DNA of 64,000 nt from Arthrobacter citreus (GCF_038405225.1 NZ_CP151657.1:620001-684000); one strand, 5' to 3'. Positions 44,251 to 53,449 are shown, counted from the first letter of the stretch. Notes: generated by a model not told the origin, from the sequence alone. Translations and numbers: made by a program.

Positions 44251-46031
44251 GCCCCGACACCCTCTTCGGCGGACCGGCCCTGCCGCCCGCCTATCCGGAA
44301 CGAGCCGCATGGGGCACCGCCCCCAAGCTGCGCCAGTGGCAGGCTGAAGCCCTCGAAAAGTTCTTCGCCAATGACGCGGATGACTTCCTTGCCGTCGCCA
44401 CCCCCGGCGCCGGCAAAACCACCTTCGCCCTGCGGGTGGCCACCGAACTGGTGGACCGCGGGATCGTCAAGCGGATTACCGTCGTGGCCCCCACAGACCA
44501 CCTCAAGCGCCAGTGGGCCGACGCCGCCGCCAAGGTTGGCCTGGCCCTGGACCCCAATTTCAAGAACGCCGACGGCCGGCACGGCGACGGCTTCATTGGC
44601 GTGGCCGTCACCTACGCGCAGGTGGCCTCCAAGCCCATGCTGCACCGGGCCAAGACGGAAGCGGCCCGCACCCTGGTTATCCTCGATGAGATCCACCACG
44701 GCGGCGACGCCCTGTCCTGGGGTGACGGCATCCGGGAAGCCTTCGAACCGGCGGTCAAGCGGCTGTCGCTGACCGGTACGCCGTTCCGCTCGGACACCGC
44801 AGCCATTCCGTTCGTGGAGTACGAGGCGGACAGGGACGGTATCCGCCGCTCCAAGGCCGACTACACCTACGGCTACGGCGAGGCGCTGCGGGACCACGTG
44901 GTCCGCCCGGTCATGTTCATGGCCTACTCCGGGCAGATGCGCTGGCGCACCAGCGCCGGAGACGAAATGGCGGCGTCCCTCGGCGAGGCCGCGGTCACCA
45001 AGGACATCACGGCCCAGGCATGGCGGACGGCGCTGAATCCCACCGGCGAATGGATTCCGGCCGTGCTGGCCGCCGCCGACCGCCGGCTGTCCGAGGTCCG
45101 GCGCGCCGTGCCCGACGCCGGCGGGCTGGTTATTGCCACGGACCACGACGACGCCCGCGCCTACGCCGGCACGCTGAAAAAGATCACCGGGCAGTCCCCA
45201 ACGGTGATTCTCTCCGATGACGCGAAGGCCTCGGACAAGATTGACGAGTTCTCCGCGGGGGACCAGCGGTGGATGGTTGCCGTGCGCATGGTGTCCGAAG
45301 GCGTGGACGTACCGCGCCTGGCGGTGGGGGTCTATGCCACGTCCACCGCAACCCCGCTGTTTTTTGCCCAGGCAGTGGGCCGGTTCGTGCGTGCCCGCAA
45401 GCGCGGGGAGACGGCGTCGGTCTTCCTGCCCTCGGTGCCGAACCTGATGGCCCTGGCCAACCAGTTGGAAATGGAACGCGACCACGCCCTGGACCGGCCG
45501 GACAACCACCTCGAAGAGGAGGGTTTCGGTCTGGAGGACAGCCTCATGGAGGCTGCCAACCGGGAGGAAAAAGCCTCCGATTCGCTGACCAAGCAGAAGT
45601 TCGAGGCCCTGGAGTCCCAGGCGTCCTTTGACCGGGTGCTGTTTGACGGCGGCGAGTTTGGCACCGGCGGCGCGCTGGGCAGCGAGGAGGAACAGGATTT
45701 CCTGGGTATTCCCGGGCTGCTGGACGCTGACCAGATGGGTGTGCTGCTGCGCCAGCGCCAGCATGACCAGCTGTCCCGCCGCGGCCGGAAGGCACCGGCG
45801 GCCGCCCCGGAGCCGGAGCCGTCCGTCATGGACCACCGCAGGCTGACCGAGCTGCGCGGCGAGCTGGCGAAGAACGTCTCAGCCTGGTCGGCGCGCTCCG
45901 GCATGCCGCACGGCGTGGTGCACAGCGAGCTGCGCCGGATCTGCGGGGGACCGCCGGTGGCGCAGGCCAATGAGGAACAGTTGAACAAGCGGCTGAAGAA
46001 GCTGCAGGACTGGTTTATCGGCCGCAAATAG
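44247..46031 (+). CDS. SF2 DEAD/DEAH-box helicase-like protein
   Basis: A 594-aa superfamily 2 ATPase. The N-terminal Q-region WGTAPKLRQWQAEALEKF, motif I VATPGAGKTTFALRVA, motif II LVILDEIHHGGD (DEIH) and motif III SLTGTPFRSD are followed by a helicase C domain (WMVAVRMVSEGVDVPRLAVG, FAQAVGRFVRARK with motif VI). The C-terminal ~150 residues are acidic and then helical, with no known domain. It resembles restriction-type or UvrB/XPB-like helicases in this phylum, with no nuclease or methylase nearby. GTG 44247 overlaps the MFS stop; an in-frame extension to 43917 lies within the MFS gene. Confidence 0.87.
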   Translation: MSPDTLFGGPALPPAYPERAAWGTAPKLRQWQAEALEKFFANDADDFLAVATPGAGKTTFALRVATELVDRGIVKRITVVAPTDHLKRQWADAAAKVGLALDPNFKNADGRHGDGFIGVAVTYAQVASKPMLHRAKTEAARTLVILDEIHHGGDALSWGDGIREAFEPAVKRLSLTGTPFRSDTAAIPFVEYEADRDGIRRSKADYTYGYGEALRDHVVRPVMFMAYSGQMRWRTSAGDEMAASLGEAAVTKDITAQAWRTALNPTGEWIPAVLAAADRRLSEVRRAVPDAGGLVIATDHDDARAYAGTLKKITGQSPTVILSDDAKASDKIDEFSAGDQRWMVAVRMVSEGVDVPRLAVGVYATSTATPLFFAQAVGRFVRARKRGETASVFLPSVPNLMALANQLEMERDHALDRPDNHLEEEGFGLEDSLMEAANREEKASDSLTKQKFEALESQASFDRVLFDGGEFGTGGALGSEEEQDFLGIPGLLDADQMGVLLRQRQHDQLSRRGRKAPAAAPEPEPSVMDHRRLTELRGELAKNVSAWSARSGMPHGVVHSELRRICGGPPVAQANEEQLNKRLKKLQDWFIGRK

Positions 46032-46074
46032 CAGGTCTCTCCCGGCTTCGGCCCTTCACCGCCCACCCTTCACG

Positions 46075-46130
46075 CGAAATGGCGGAAACTGCACTTCCCA
46101 GCGCTGGGAACTGCAGTTTCCGCCATTTCG
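46075..46130. repeat. 56-nt near-perfect palindrome between convergent genes
   Basis: CGAAATGGCGGAAACTGCA pairs with its exact reverse complement over 19 bp. One C-C mismatch is followed by the inner palindrome TTCCCAGC/GCTGGGAA (8 bp, no loop). It sits between the end of the helicase gene and the end of pncA. It could be a bidirectional transcription stop, though no T-run follows, or a dispersed palindromic element. Confidence 0.9.
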
Positions 46131-46169
46131 ATGTGGGCCAGGGGGGGCGGGCAGGAGGGAAAAGGTGCC

Positions 46170-46793
46170 CTACAGGTCCAGCAGCTCCACGCCGGCGTCT
46201 TCCAGCTCGGCCAGCGCGGCCCTGGTTCCGGCGCGGTCGATGCCGCGGCACAGGTCCGGGATGACAAACGTGTCATAGCCGGCGGCAATGGCGTCCAGGG
46301 CTGTGGCACGGACACAGTAGTCGGCGGCCAGGCCCACGATCACCACTTCCTCGACGTCGTTCTCGCGCAGCCAGTCGTCCAGACTGACGGTCTCGGCCGG
46401 GTCCGGCGGCACAGCCGCGGCGTCCAGGTCACCGGTGGGAACCTCGTCTTCCGGGGCGAGCACGCCTTCGAAGCCGGAGTACGCCGCTTCATACTGTCCC
46501 TTGCGGAAGAAGGCATCGATGTGTTCGGTGTCCAGGTCCGGGTGCAGGCTGGCGCCGGTGCTTCCGGCCACGCAGTGCACCGGCCAGGAGTCCTTGTAGT
46601 CCGGGGTTTCGGAGAAGTGGGACCCGGGCTCAATGTGCCAGTCCTGCGTAGCGGCCACGACGTCGTAACGTCCCAGGGTCGATTCGATGTAGTCGGTGAT
46701 TTCCGACGCTGTGTCGGTGCCGCCGGGAACAGCGAGGGATCCTCCTTCGCAGAAGTCGTTCTGGACATCGACAACAATAAGGGCGCGCGTCAT
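46170..46793 (-). CDS. pncA: Nicotinamidase
   Basis: A 207-aa isochorismatase-fold hydrolase that converts nicotinamide to nicotinate for NAD salvage. The active-site Asp is in ALIVVDVQNDFCEGG, the metal site in TQDWHIEPGSHF, and the nucleophilic Cys in VGLAADYCVRATALDA. Length is slightly above the ~190 aa of mycobacterial PncA. ATG 46793 has GAGGAG at 5-nt spacing (formed by the pncB end), better than GTG 46799. It lies 2 nt after pncB, whose product uses the nicotinate made here. Confidence 0.95.
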   Translation of the reverse strand: MTRALIVVDVQNDFCEGGSLAVPGGTDTASEITDYIESTLGRYDVVAATQDWHIEPGSHFSETPDYKDSWPVHCVAGSTGASLHPDLDTEHIDAFFRKGQYEAAYSGFEGVLAPEDEVPTGDLDAAAVPPDPAETVSLDDWLRENDVEEVVIVGLAADYCVRATALDAIAAGYDTFVIPDLCRGIDRAGTRAALAELEDAGVELLDL

Positions 46794-46795
46794 TC

Positions 46796-48121
46796 TCACT
46801 CCTCGTATTCGGTGGGTATGGCCGGTTCTCCGCGCTGCAGGCGGTTAACCGAAGTCGGCAGTTCCGCCAGGGAATCGGTGTGCCTCTTGGCGGCCCGGTC
46901 CACGGCAGCGGCTCCGGTCCAGCCGGGAAGGATTTCGCCGTCGGCCACAAACTGCTCCAGCAGCGGGCGGTCGTTGCCGTCGTCGAGCGGGCGGTGGCCG
47001 ATGCCGATAACTTCGGCGGTGGCCGTGCCGCGCTCATCCAGCCGGCGCAGCGCGTACTTGCGCCCGCCGCGGGAAGCCTTGTTCTTGGCGGCCTTGGCCA
47101 CCGAAACAAACTCGTGGTTGTCGTCTTCGCGGCTGACCAGTTTGTACACCAGGCCGGCCGTCGGTGCGCCGGATCCGGTCACCAGGGATGTCCCCACACC
47201 GTACGCGTCCACCGGGGCGGAGGCCAGAGCCGCAATGGCGTATTCGTCCAGATCCGAGGTCACCATGATCCGGGTGTCCGTGTTGCCCAGCTCGTCCAGC
47301 AGTCCGCGCACCCACTTGGCCTGGGCCACGAGGTCCCCGGAATCCAGCCGGACCCCGCCCAGCTCCCGGCCCGCGGCGGCGACGGCGTTGCGGACGCCCT
47401 GCTCGACGTCGTACGTGTCCACCAGCAGGGAAGTGCCGGCTCCGAGGGAACCGATCTGCGCTTCGAAGGCGTCAGTCTCGCTGTCATGCAGGAGGGTGAA
47501 GGAATGGGCGGCGGTGCCCACGGTCTTCAGGCCGTAGCGGCGCCCGGCCTCCAGGTTCGAGGTCGAGTCGAAGCCGGCGATCATCGCCGCGCGGGCCGCT
47601 GCCACCGCCGATTCCTCGTGCGTGCGGCGCGAACCCATTTCCACGCAGGGCCGCCCGCCGGCGGCGGTGACCATCCGGGACGCCGCGGAGGCGATGGCGC
47701 TGTCATGGTTCAGGACCGACAGCAGGAGCGTCTCCAGGATGCAGGCCTCGGCGAAGCTGGATTCCACGGTCAGGATCGGCGAATGGGGGAAATAGGCCTC
47801 GCCTTCCGCGTAACCGAAGATGTTTCCGGAGAACCGGAAGTCAGCGAGCCACTTCAGCGTGGGCGCGTCCACCACCGAGGTGTTCTCGAGGAACGCAAGC
47901 TGGTCGTCGTCGAACCGGAAAGCGGCCAGGGCTTCGAGGATCCGGCCGGTGCCGGCCACCACCCCGTACCGGCGTCCGTCCGGCAGCCGGCGGCCGAAAA
48001 CCTCAAAGACGGAGCGGCGGGAAGCGGTGCCCGAGTGCAGGGCAGCCTGCAGCATGGTCAGCTCATAATGGTCTGTATACAGGGCGGCATTGGGCTGGCG
48101 CCAAGCGTTGGTGCTGTTCAC
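46796..48121 (-). CDS. pncB: Nicotinate phosphoribosyltransferase
   Basis: A 441-aa enzyme forming nicotinate mononucleotide from nicotinate, PRPP and ATP. The family N-terminus NAALYTDHYELTMLQAALHSG and the phosphoribosyl region (FDSTSNLEAGRRYG, AHSFTLLHDSETDAF, VRLDSGDLVAQAKWV) are clear. GTG 48121 is chosen because a -10 TAGAGT lies 7 nt upstream, giving a leaderless start; TTG 48127 in frame is the alternative with a GGGGGA site. It forms an NAD-salvage operon with pncA and is divergent from clpS. Confidence 0.93.
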   Translation of the reverse strand: MNSTNAWRQPNAALYTDHYELTMLQAALHSGTASRRSVFEVFGRRLPDGRRYGVVAGTGRILEALAAFRFDDDQLAFLENTSVVDAPTLKWLADFRFSGNIFGYAEGEAYFPHSPILTVESSFAEACILETLLLSVLNHDSAIASAASRMVTAAGGRPCVEMGSRRTHEESAVAAARAAMIAGFDSTSNLEAGRRYGLKTVGTAAHSFTLLHDSETDAFEAQIGSLGAGTSLLVDTYDVEQGVRNAVAAAGRELGGVRLDSGDLVAQAKWVRGLLDELGNTDTRIMVTSDLDEYAIAALASAPVDAYGVGTSLVTGSGAPTAGLVYKLVSREDDNHEFVSVAKAAKNKASRGGRKYALRRLDERGTATAEVIGIGHRPLDDGNDRPLLEQFVADGEILPGWTGAAAVDRAAKRHTDSLAELPTSVNRLQRGEPAIPTEYEE

Positions 48122-48128
48122 AGTCAAA

Positions 48129-48134
48129 ACTCTA
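48129..48134 (-). promoter_or_regulatory. -10 element TAGAGT, leaderless pncB promoter
   Basis: On the minus strand TAGAGT, 7 nt (TTTGACT), GTG 48121. Confidence 0.5.
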
Positions 48135-48194
48135 TCCCCCGTTCGCTTATTGAGTAGAAGGCTGACTCCGGCGGTTCGGCTACCGGGCCCACCC

Positions 48195-48200
48195 TACAAT
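48195..48200 (+). promoter_or_regulatory. -10 element TACAAT, leaderless clpS promoter
   Basis: TACAAT, then 7 nt (TGGAGTC), then ATG 48208. GGAG is only 2 nt from the ATG, too close for normal ribosome pairing. Confidence 0.6.
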
Positions 48201-48207
48201 TGGAGTC

Positions 48208-48516
48208 ATGACTTTGAGCACTGCGCCCGGAACCGACACCCTCGAGCGCGCTGACACGGAGTCGCTGGTCAGCAGTGACGTGCCCTGGGTGGTGATTGTC
48301 TGGAATGACCCGGTCAATCTCATGAGCTACGTCAGCTATGTGTTCCGCAGCTACTTCGGTTACTCCGAGGCCAAAGCGAACCGGCTGATGATGGAAGTCC
48401 ATGAACAGGGGAAATCCGTGGTGGCAACCGGATCCCGTGAATCCGCCGAGCGGGACACCGTGGCCATGCACTCCTTTGGACTGTGGGCCACGTTCCAAAA
48501 AACCGACGAGCCCTGA
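48208..48516 (+). CDS. clpS: ATP-dependent Clp protease adaptor ClpS
   Basis: A 102-aa N-degron adaptor that delivers substrates with bulky N-terminal residues to ClpC/ClpA-ClpP. The flexible N-terminal extension (~1-25) is followed by the core PWVVIVWNDPVNLMSYVSYV (the NDP/N-M-Y peptide-binding pocket), LMMEVHEQGKSVVATGSRE and ERDTVAMHSFGLWATF. Length is normal for actinobacteria. clpS-DUF2017-murI is a conserved run in the phylum. Confidence 0.95.
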   Translation: MTLSTAPGTDTLERADTESLVSSDVPWVVIVWNDPVNLMSYVSYVFRSYFGYSEAKANRLMMEVHEQGKSVVATGSRESAERDTVAMHSFGLWATFQKTDEP

Positions 48517-48630
48517 CCCGTACCGCGGGCAGCCTCTCGCCAGCGGCACCCCCCCCTGCACCAGGGGCACCCCGCACCAGCGGCAACAGCAGCAGGACAG
48601 CCCGGCATCTGCCGGCGGATAGGACAACAC

Positions 48631-49188
48631 GTGGCAAGCGGATTCAAAACCACCCGCAAGGGAATCACTGCATCATTGGACGCGGGGGAGCGGGAGCTGC
48701 TGCGCAGCCTCTTTAATGACGTGCTGGGCATGCTGGAACCGGATACCCCGGCGGACGCCGATCCGCTCGCTGCCATGGTGGGTTTGGACACCACCGCCAG
48801 TGTCCCGTCCGACTCCGCGCTGCACCGCCTGCTGCCCAACGGAGTGCAGGGGGACGACGCCGAAGCCCTGGAATTCCGCCGCCTCACCGAGCGCTCGCTG
48901 CGGGAAAGCAAGACCGGCGCACTGCGTGCCGCGGCCCTGTTGCTGGAGTCCAAACCGCTGCTGCTCAATGCCGAGCAGGCCCAGTATTTTGCCCGCGCCC
49001 TCAACGATGTCCGGCTTGTCCTTGCCGACCGGGTGGGGCTGGAAACCGACGAGGACGCCGAGCGGCTGCACGGCATCACTGACCCTTCCCAGGCGCAGGA
49101 CGTGGACGGCTACCTGGCCCTGGTGTACAACTTTGTCACCTGGCTGCAGGAGACCCTGATGCAGGCCATGAACCGCTCCCTGCTGTGA
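48631..49188 (+). CDS. DUF2017 protein
   Basis: A 185-aa mostly helical cytoplasmic protein. Conserved stretches are GERELLRSLFNDVLGMLEP, FRRLTERSLRESKTGALRAA and the C-terminal YLALVYNFVTWLQETLMQAM. DUF2017 is a known actinobacterial family beside clpS; a role with Clp proteolysis is suspected from position only. GTG 48631 has AGGA at 6-nt spacing. The 114-bp gap before it is rich in CACC and AGCGGCA micro-repeats and contains a C8 run. Confidence 0.88.
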   Translation: MASGFKTTRKGITASLDAGERELLRSLFNDVLGMLEPDTPADADPLAAMVGLDTTASVPSDSALHRLLPNGVQGDDAEALEFRRLTERSLRESKTGALRAAALLLESKPLLLNAEQAQYFARALNDVRLVLADRVGLETDEDAERLHGITDPSQAQDVDGYLALVYNFVTWLQETLMQAMNRSLL

Positions 49189-49232
49189 CCAAGCGCACGC
49201 CCCGATGAGTTCGCAGCGGGGAACCGGGGGAC

Positions 49233-49238
49233 TATTCT
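49233..49238 (+). promoter_or_regulatory. Candidate -10 (TATTCT) upstream of murI
   Basis: TATTCT lies 9 nt before ATG 49248, so the mRNA would carry only a few leader bases. No ribosome site is present. Confidence 0.4.
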
Positions 49239-49247
49239 CGATACATT

Positions 49248-50312
49248 ATGAGCTCTGACCCGGAAAGTTCCTCGCTGATGACGGAGCCGCTGCAGGACGC
49301 ACCGCGCAAGCAGGCGCCTGAACGCACCATCGCGCCGCAGCACAGCGGACTGCCGCACGGAAACAACGCGGACGCGCCCATCGGCATCTTCGACTCCGGG
49401 GTTGGCGGCCTGACGGTTGCGCGGGCAGTGATTGACCAGCTGCCCAATGAGTCCATTCTTTACGTGGGCGACACCGCCCGGGGACCCTACGGTCCGCTCC
49501 CCATCGCCGAAGTGCGGGCCAACGCCCTGGGCGTCATGGATGAACTGGTGGATTCCGGCGTCAAGCTCTTGGTCATCGCCTGCAACACGGCGTCGGCCGC
49601 CGTGCTCCGCGACGCCCGGGAACGCTACACCCGCCGCTACGGCATCCCGGTCATCGAGGTCATCCAGCCGGCTGTCCGCCGCGCCGTTGCGGCCACCCGG
49701 TCCGGGCGGGTCGGCGTGATCGGCACGGAGGCCACCGTGGGCTCGCGTGCCTACAATGACACCTTCGCCGCGGCGCCGCACCTGCAGATCGCATCCGTGG
49801 CCTGCCCCGCCTTTGTGGATTACGTCGAAGCCGGGGTCACCGCCGGGCCGGATCTGCTGGCCACTGCCGAGGAATACCTGGCACCGCTGAAAGCCCAGGA
49901 CGTGGACACCGTGGTGCTCGGATGCACCCACTATCCACTGCTGACCGGCGTGATCTCCTATGTGATGGGCGACGGCGTAACGCTGGTGTCCAGCGCCGAG
50001 GAAACAGCCAAGGACGTGTACCGTGCGCTGATCTCCCATGATCTGCAGCGCACCGCGGCCACCGCACCGGACTACCGGTTCCTGGCCACGGGGGACTCCG
50101 CGTCCTTTGAACTGCTGGCCCGGCGTTTCCTCGGACCCGAGGTCCTGAGCGTTGAGCACGTGGACAACGTGGCAGCCCACTATCCCACCGGAAGCCTGGC
50201 CCGGATCACCCCGGCCATGGCTGCGGCGGACCGCTTCACCCGCACCGGACCCAGCCCCATCCATGACGAGAACGGAAGGCCGCCCGGCGCCCTTCGGAAC
50301 GGCACCGAATGA
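49248..50312 (+). CDS. murI: Glutamate racemase
   Basis: A 354-aa racemase making D-glutamate for peptidoglycan. After a ~45-residue hydrophilic extension comes [30 protein letters not shown], then the two catalytic cysteines in [13 protein letters not shown] and [14 protein letters not shown]. The extension and a ~35-residue C-terminal tail make it longer than the usual ~270 aa. ATG 49248 is kept; ATG 49293 (MTEPLQD) is also in frame. The end overlaps the next gene by 4 bp (ATGA). Confidence 0.93.
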   Translation: MSSDPESSSLMTEPLQDAPRKQAPERTIAPQHSGLPHGNNADAPIGIFDSGVGGLTVARAVIDQLPNESILYVGDTARGPYGPLPIAEVRANALGVMDELVDSGVKLLVIACNTASAAVLRDARERYTRRYGIPVIEVIQPAVRRAVAATRSGRVGVIGTEATVGSRAYNDTFAAAPHLQIASVACPAFVDYVEAGVTAGPDLLATAEEYLAPLKAQDVDTVVLGCTHYPLLTGVISYVMGDGVTLVSSAEETAKDVYRALISHDLQRTAATAPDYRFLATGDSASFELLARRFLGPEVLSVEHVDNVAAHYPTGSLARITPAMAAADRFTRTGPSPIHDENGRPPGALRNGTE

Positions 50313-51160
50313 AACTGACCATCGTGGGCTGCAGCGGATCCTTCCCCGGCCCGGCGTCGCCCGCCTCCTGTTACCTCGTCACCGCCAACGACGGCGTCCG
50401 TGACTGGCGCATCCTGCTGGACCTGGGCAACGGCTCACTGGGCGCGCTGCAGCGCTACATGGACCTGCGCGACATCGACGCCGTCCTCCTGACGCACCTT
50501 CATCCGGACCACTGCATGGATCTGTGCGGGCTGCACGTGGCGGTGCACTGGGACCCGGCCGGATGGAACCGTGACCGGATCAAGGTCTGGGGACCGAAGG
50601 ACACCGCGGACCGGATGGCCACCGCGTACGGTCTGCCCACGGATCCGGGGATGCACGAGGACTTTGAGTTCATGAGCTGGAACAGCCGCCAGCCGGTCAG
50701 CATCGGACCGTTCACCGTCACGCCCTACCCGGTGCGGCATCCAGCGGACGAGGCCTACGCGCTGCGGGTCGAGGCGAAGTGCGCCGGCCCGGACGGCAGC
50801 ACGGCGCTGCACACCCTGGCCTATTCCGGAGACACCGACTCCTGCAGCGGATTGGAGGAGGCCGCCCGCGACAGCGATGTCTTCCTTTGCGAAGCAGCCT
50901 TCCACGAGGGCCGCGACGACGCGATTGACGGTGTGCACCTGACCGGGAAGCGGGCCGGCGCCGCCGCCTCCGCCGTCAACGCCCGCCGGCTGCTCCTGAC
51001 CCACCTGCCGGTGTGGAACGATGCCAACGCCTCAGTGGCGGAAGCCCGGGAAACGTATGCCGGTGACCTGGCGGTGGCCGTGGCCGGCGTTTCCTATGAG
51101 GTTGGCAGTCCGTTCACGGCTCCGCTGGCTGTGGACTCCCGGATCCAGCCCGCCGGCTAA
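50309..51160 (+). CDS. MBL-fold metal-dependent hydrolase (RNase Z/cyclic phosphodiesterase-like)
   Basis: A 283-aa metallo-beta-lactamase fold protein. The HxHxDH metal site is H63, H65, D67, H68 in [12 protein letters not shown]. Further ligands are likely at [20 protein letters not shown] and [11 protein letters not shown]. The overall pattern resembles small RNase Z-like phosphodiesterases in actinobacteria, but the substrate is not assignable. It overlaps murI by 4 bp (ATGA), so it belongs to that operon. Rv1339-type cAMP hydrolases of mycobacteria have the same setting next to murI and rph, a plausible function here. Confidence 0.87.
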   Translation: MKLTIVGCSGSFPGPASPASCYLVTANDGVRDWRILLDLGNGSLGALQRYMDLRDIDAVLLTHLHPDHCMDLCGLHVAVHWDPAGWNRDRIKVWGPKDTADRMATAYGLPTDPGMHEDFEFMSWNSRQPVSIGPFTVTPYPVRHPADEAYALRVEAKCAGPDGSTALHTLAYSGDTDSCSGLEEAARDSDVFLCEAAFHEGRDDAIDGVHLTGKRAGAAASAVNARRLLLTHLPVWNDANASVAEARETYAGDLAVAVAGVSYEVGSPFTAPLAVDSRIQPAG

Positions 51161-51175
51161 CGGGAGCCCGGCCGA

Positions 51176-51181
51176 TAGACT
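51176..51181 (+). promoter_or_regulatory. -10 element TAGACT, leaderless rph promoter
   Basis: TAGACT, 6 nt (GGGCGC), ATG 51188. Confidence 0.6.
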
Positions 51182-51187
51182 GGGCGC

Positions 51188-51973
51188 ATGACTACCGCTG
51201 CAAACAGCCCCTCTTCCTCAACGCCTGCCGCCGGTTCCGCCGTCGTGCGCTCCGACGGCCGCACGCCCGACCAGCTGCGCAGCATCACCATCACCCGCGG
51301 ATGGTCCAAGCAGGCCGAAGGATCCGCGCTGATCGAGTTCGGCAATACGCGCGTGCTGTGCACCGCATCGCTCACCCCCGGCGTCCCGCGCTGGCTCAAG
51401 GGCGAAGGCAAGGGCTGGGTCACCGCCGAATACGCGATGCTGCCCCGCGCCACCAACACCCGCAACGACCGCGAATCGGTCAAGGGCAAGCTCGGTGGGC
51501 GCACGCACGAGATCTCCCGGCTGATCGGCCGCTCGCTGCGCTCCATCATCGACACCAAGGCCCTGGGCGAAAACACCATCGTCCTGGACTGCGACGTGCT
51601 GCAGGCGGACGGGGGCACCCGCACCGCCGCCATCACCGGCGCCTACGTGGCGCTGGCGGACGCCCTGGCCTGGGCCAAGGACAACAAGCTCATTGCCCGC
51701 AACGCCCAGCCCCTGCTGGACACGGTGGCTGCAATCAGCGTTGGCATTATTGACGGCGTTCCCATGCTGGACCTGCCGTATGTGGAGGACGTCCGCGCCG
51801 AAACCGACATGAACGTGGTGGTCACCGGCTCCGGGAAGTTCGTGGAGGTCCAGGGCACCGCCGAGGGCGCTCCCTTTGACCGGGACGAGCTCAACGCCCT
51901 GCTGGACCTGGCACTGCTCGGCACCTCCGAGCTGGCTGAAATCCAGCGCCGCACGCTGGGTGAAAGCGCGTGA
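51188..51973 (+). CDS. rph: Ribonuclease PH
   Basis: A 261-aa phosphorolytic 3'-5' exoribonuclease that trims tRNA 3' ends. A short Ser/Ala-rich extension precedes [19 protein letters not shown]. Family motifs [38 protein letters not shown] and [15 protein letters not shown] are present, with active-site [20 protein letters not shown]. It overlaps rdgB by 4 bp. The murI-MBL-rph-rdgB order is typical of actinobacteria. Confidence 0.95.
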   Translation: MTTAANSPSSSTPAAGSAVVRSDGRTPDQLRSITITRGWSKQAEGSALIEFGNTRVLCTASLTPGVPRWLKGEGKGWVTAEYAMLPRATNTRNDRESVKGKLGGRTHEISRLIGRSLRSIIDTKALGENTIVLDCDVLQADGGTRTAAITGAYVALADALAWAKDNKLIARNAQPLLDTVAAISVGIIDGVPMLDLPYVEDVRAETDMNVVVTGSGKFVEVQGTAEGAPFDRDELNALLDLALLGTSELAEIQRRTLGESA

Positions 51974-52599
51974 CCCAGATCCCCGCGGGAGCCCGGCTGG
52001 TCCTGGCCACCCGCAACCAGGGCAAGCTGCGGGAACTGCGCGAACTGCTGCGCGGACGCATCGAGGGGCTCGACGTCGATACCCAGGTGATCGACGCGGC
52101 GGCCGCCGGCGTGCCTGACGTGCCCGAAACCGGAGTGACGTTCGAAGAGAACTCCCTCCTCAAGGCCCGCGCCGTGGCCGACGCAACCGGCCTTGCCGCC
52201 ATCGCAGACGACTCCGGCCTGGCCGTGGACGTCCTGGGCGGAGCCCCGGGCATCTTCTCCGCGCGCTGGGCCGGCCGGCACGGGGACGACGCCGCGAACC
52301 TTGACCTGCTGCTGGCCCAGCTCGCTGACATTCCGGCAGCGCACCGGGGCGCCGCCTTTGTGTGCGCTGCGACACTGGCGCTGCCCGGCGGCAAAGCAGT
52401 GGTGGAACGCGCCGAGCTGCGTGGGACGCTTCTCACAGAACGCCGCGGAGAGGGCGGCTTCGGTTATGACCCCGTGCTCCGGCCGGACGGTCTGGACCGC
52501 AGCACCGCTGAGCTGGCGCCGGAGGAGAAAAACGCCATCAGCCACCGCGGACAGGCGTTCCGCGCCCTGCTTCCGGCCATCGTGGACGCCCTGGCCTAA
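51970..52599 (+). CDS. rdgB: XTP/dITP diphosphatase (RdgB/HAM1)
   Basis: A 209-aa house-cleaning nucleotidase removing dITP, dXTP and XTP. It has the N-terminal [18 protein letters not shown], the catalytic [18 protein letters not shown] and [17 protein letters not shown] followed by FSARWAG, and [14 protein letters not shown] 51970 overlaps the rph stop as GTGA. The gene is followed by a very strong terminator that closes the operon. Confidence 0.95.
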   Translation: MTQIPAGARLVLATRNQGKLRELRELLRGRIEGLDVDTQVIDAAAAGVPDVPETGVTFEENSLLKARAVADATGLAAIADDSGLAVDVLGGAPGIFSARWAGRHGDDAANLDLLLAQLADIPAAHRGAAFVCAATLALPGGKAVVERAELRGTLLTERRGEGGFGYDPVLRPDGLDRSTAELAPEEKNAISHRGQAFRALLPAIVDALA

Positions 52600-52632
52600 C
52601 CGTTTCCTTCGGCCGCGAAAAAACCACTGGAG

Positions 52633-52679
52633 AAGCGGCGGGTGGCCGGCCGGAAAACGGCCGGCCACCCGCCGCTTTT
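52633..52679 (+). terminator. Strong Rho-independent terminator after rdgB
   Basis: A perfect 20-bp stem (52633-52652 with 52658-52677), loop GAAAA, and trailing TTTT. It ends the rph-rdgB operon. Confidence 0.95.
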
Positions 52680-52741
52680 GCCGCTGCCGGCAGTGTCGGG
52701 TTTCCGCCCGGGACCGTTCTTAGGGCAGAATTGGGGGCAAT

Positions 52742-53449
52742 ATGACTACACAGATTCTTGCCTCAGTTGCCACCGCCAGTACCGACGGATCGGCGCTGGG
52801 AGGGATCGCGGAGTGGGCCGTCAACATTATGGAGGCCATCGGAGCCCCCGGTGCAGGCCTGGCCATTGCCCTCGAAAACCTCTTTCCGCCGCTGCCCAGC
52901 GAGGTAATCCTGCCGCTGGCCGGGTTCGCCGCCAGCCAGGGAAACTTCTCTCTCCCCGCGGCGCTCATCTGGACCACCCTGGGCTCGGTGCTGGGTGCGT
53001 GGGTGCTCTACGGCATTGGCGCGTGGCTGGGGCGGGACCGGATGCGTGCCCTCGTGTCCCGGGTTCCCCTGGTCGACATCGAAGACGTGGACAAGGTGGA
53101 GGCCTGGTTTGACCGCCACGGCTACAAGGCAGTCTTTTTTGGCCGGATGATCCCCATTTTCCGCAGCCTCATTTCCATTCCCGCCGGCATCGAGCGGATG
53201 CCCATCTGGAAGTTCCTGGCACTGACGACGGCGGGAAGCCTGATCTGGAACTCCATTTTCGTTTTCGCGGGCTATTACCTCGGTGAGAGCTGGCACATCG
53301 TCGAGGAATACGCCGGGGTCTTCCAAAAGATCGTCATTGCCGCGGTGGTAGTTGCCGCCGTCTGGTACATCGTCAGCAAGGTCCGCTCGCACCGGCGGAA
53401 AAAGGCCGCGGGCCCGGTTGAGCCGGTGGAGCCGGCCGAGGGCGAGTAG
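52742..53449 (+). CDS. DedA family membrane protein
   Basis: A 235-aa polytopic protein of the DedA/SNARE-associated family, whose members include undecaprenyl-phosphate flippases. Motifs: LENLFPPLPSEVILPLAGFA near the first reentrant segment and AVFFGRMIPIFRSLISIPAG, with the conserved acidic and Arg residues. The C-terminus is a basic and then acidic tail (RSHRRKKAAGPVEPVEPAEG). It stands alone between a strong terminator and the exonuclease gene. Confidence 0.92.
   Translation: MTTQILASVATASTDGSALGGIAEWAVNIMEAIGAPGAGLAIALENLFPPLPSEVILPLAGFAASQGNFSLPAALIWTTLGSVLGAWVLYGIGAWLGRDRMRALVSRVPLVDIEDVDKVEAWFDRHGYKAVFFGRMIPIFRSLISIPAGIERMPIWKFLALTTAGSLIWNSIFVFAGYYLGESWHIVEEYAGVFQKIVIAAVVVAAVWYIVSKVRSHRRKKAAGPVEPVEPAEGE

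Noticed and set aside
43329-45836. 835-codon minus-strand ORF opposite the MFS and helicase genes
   Set aside because: It is a frame shadow of two well-supported genes with helicase and MFS motifs on the plus strand.
44247-46031. Helicase as part of a restriction or anti-phage system
   Set aside because: No nuclease, methyltransferase, phospholipase-D or other defence partner is encoded nearby; the neighbours are DUF3039 and an MFS transporter.
46079-46315. Small ORFs starting MAET..PSAG on either strand
   Set aside because: They are the two-fold translation of the 56-nt palindrome and lack ribosome sites.
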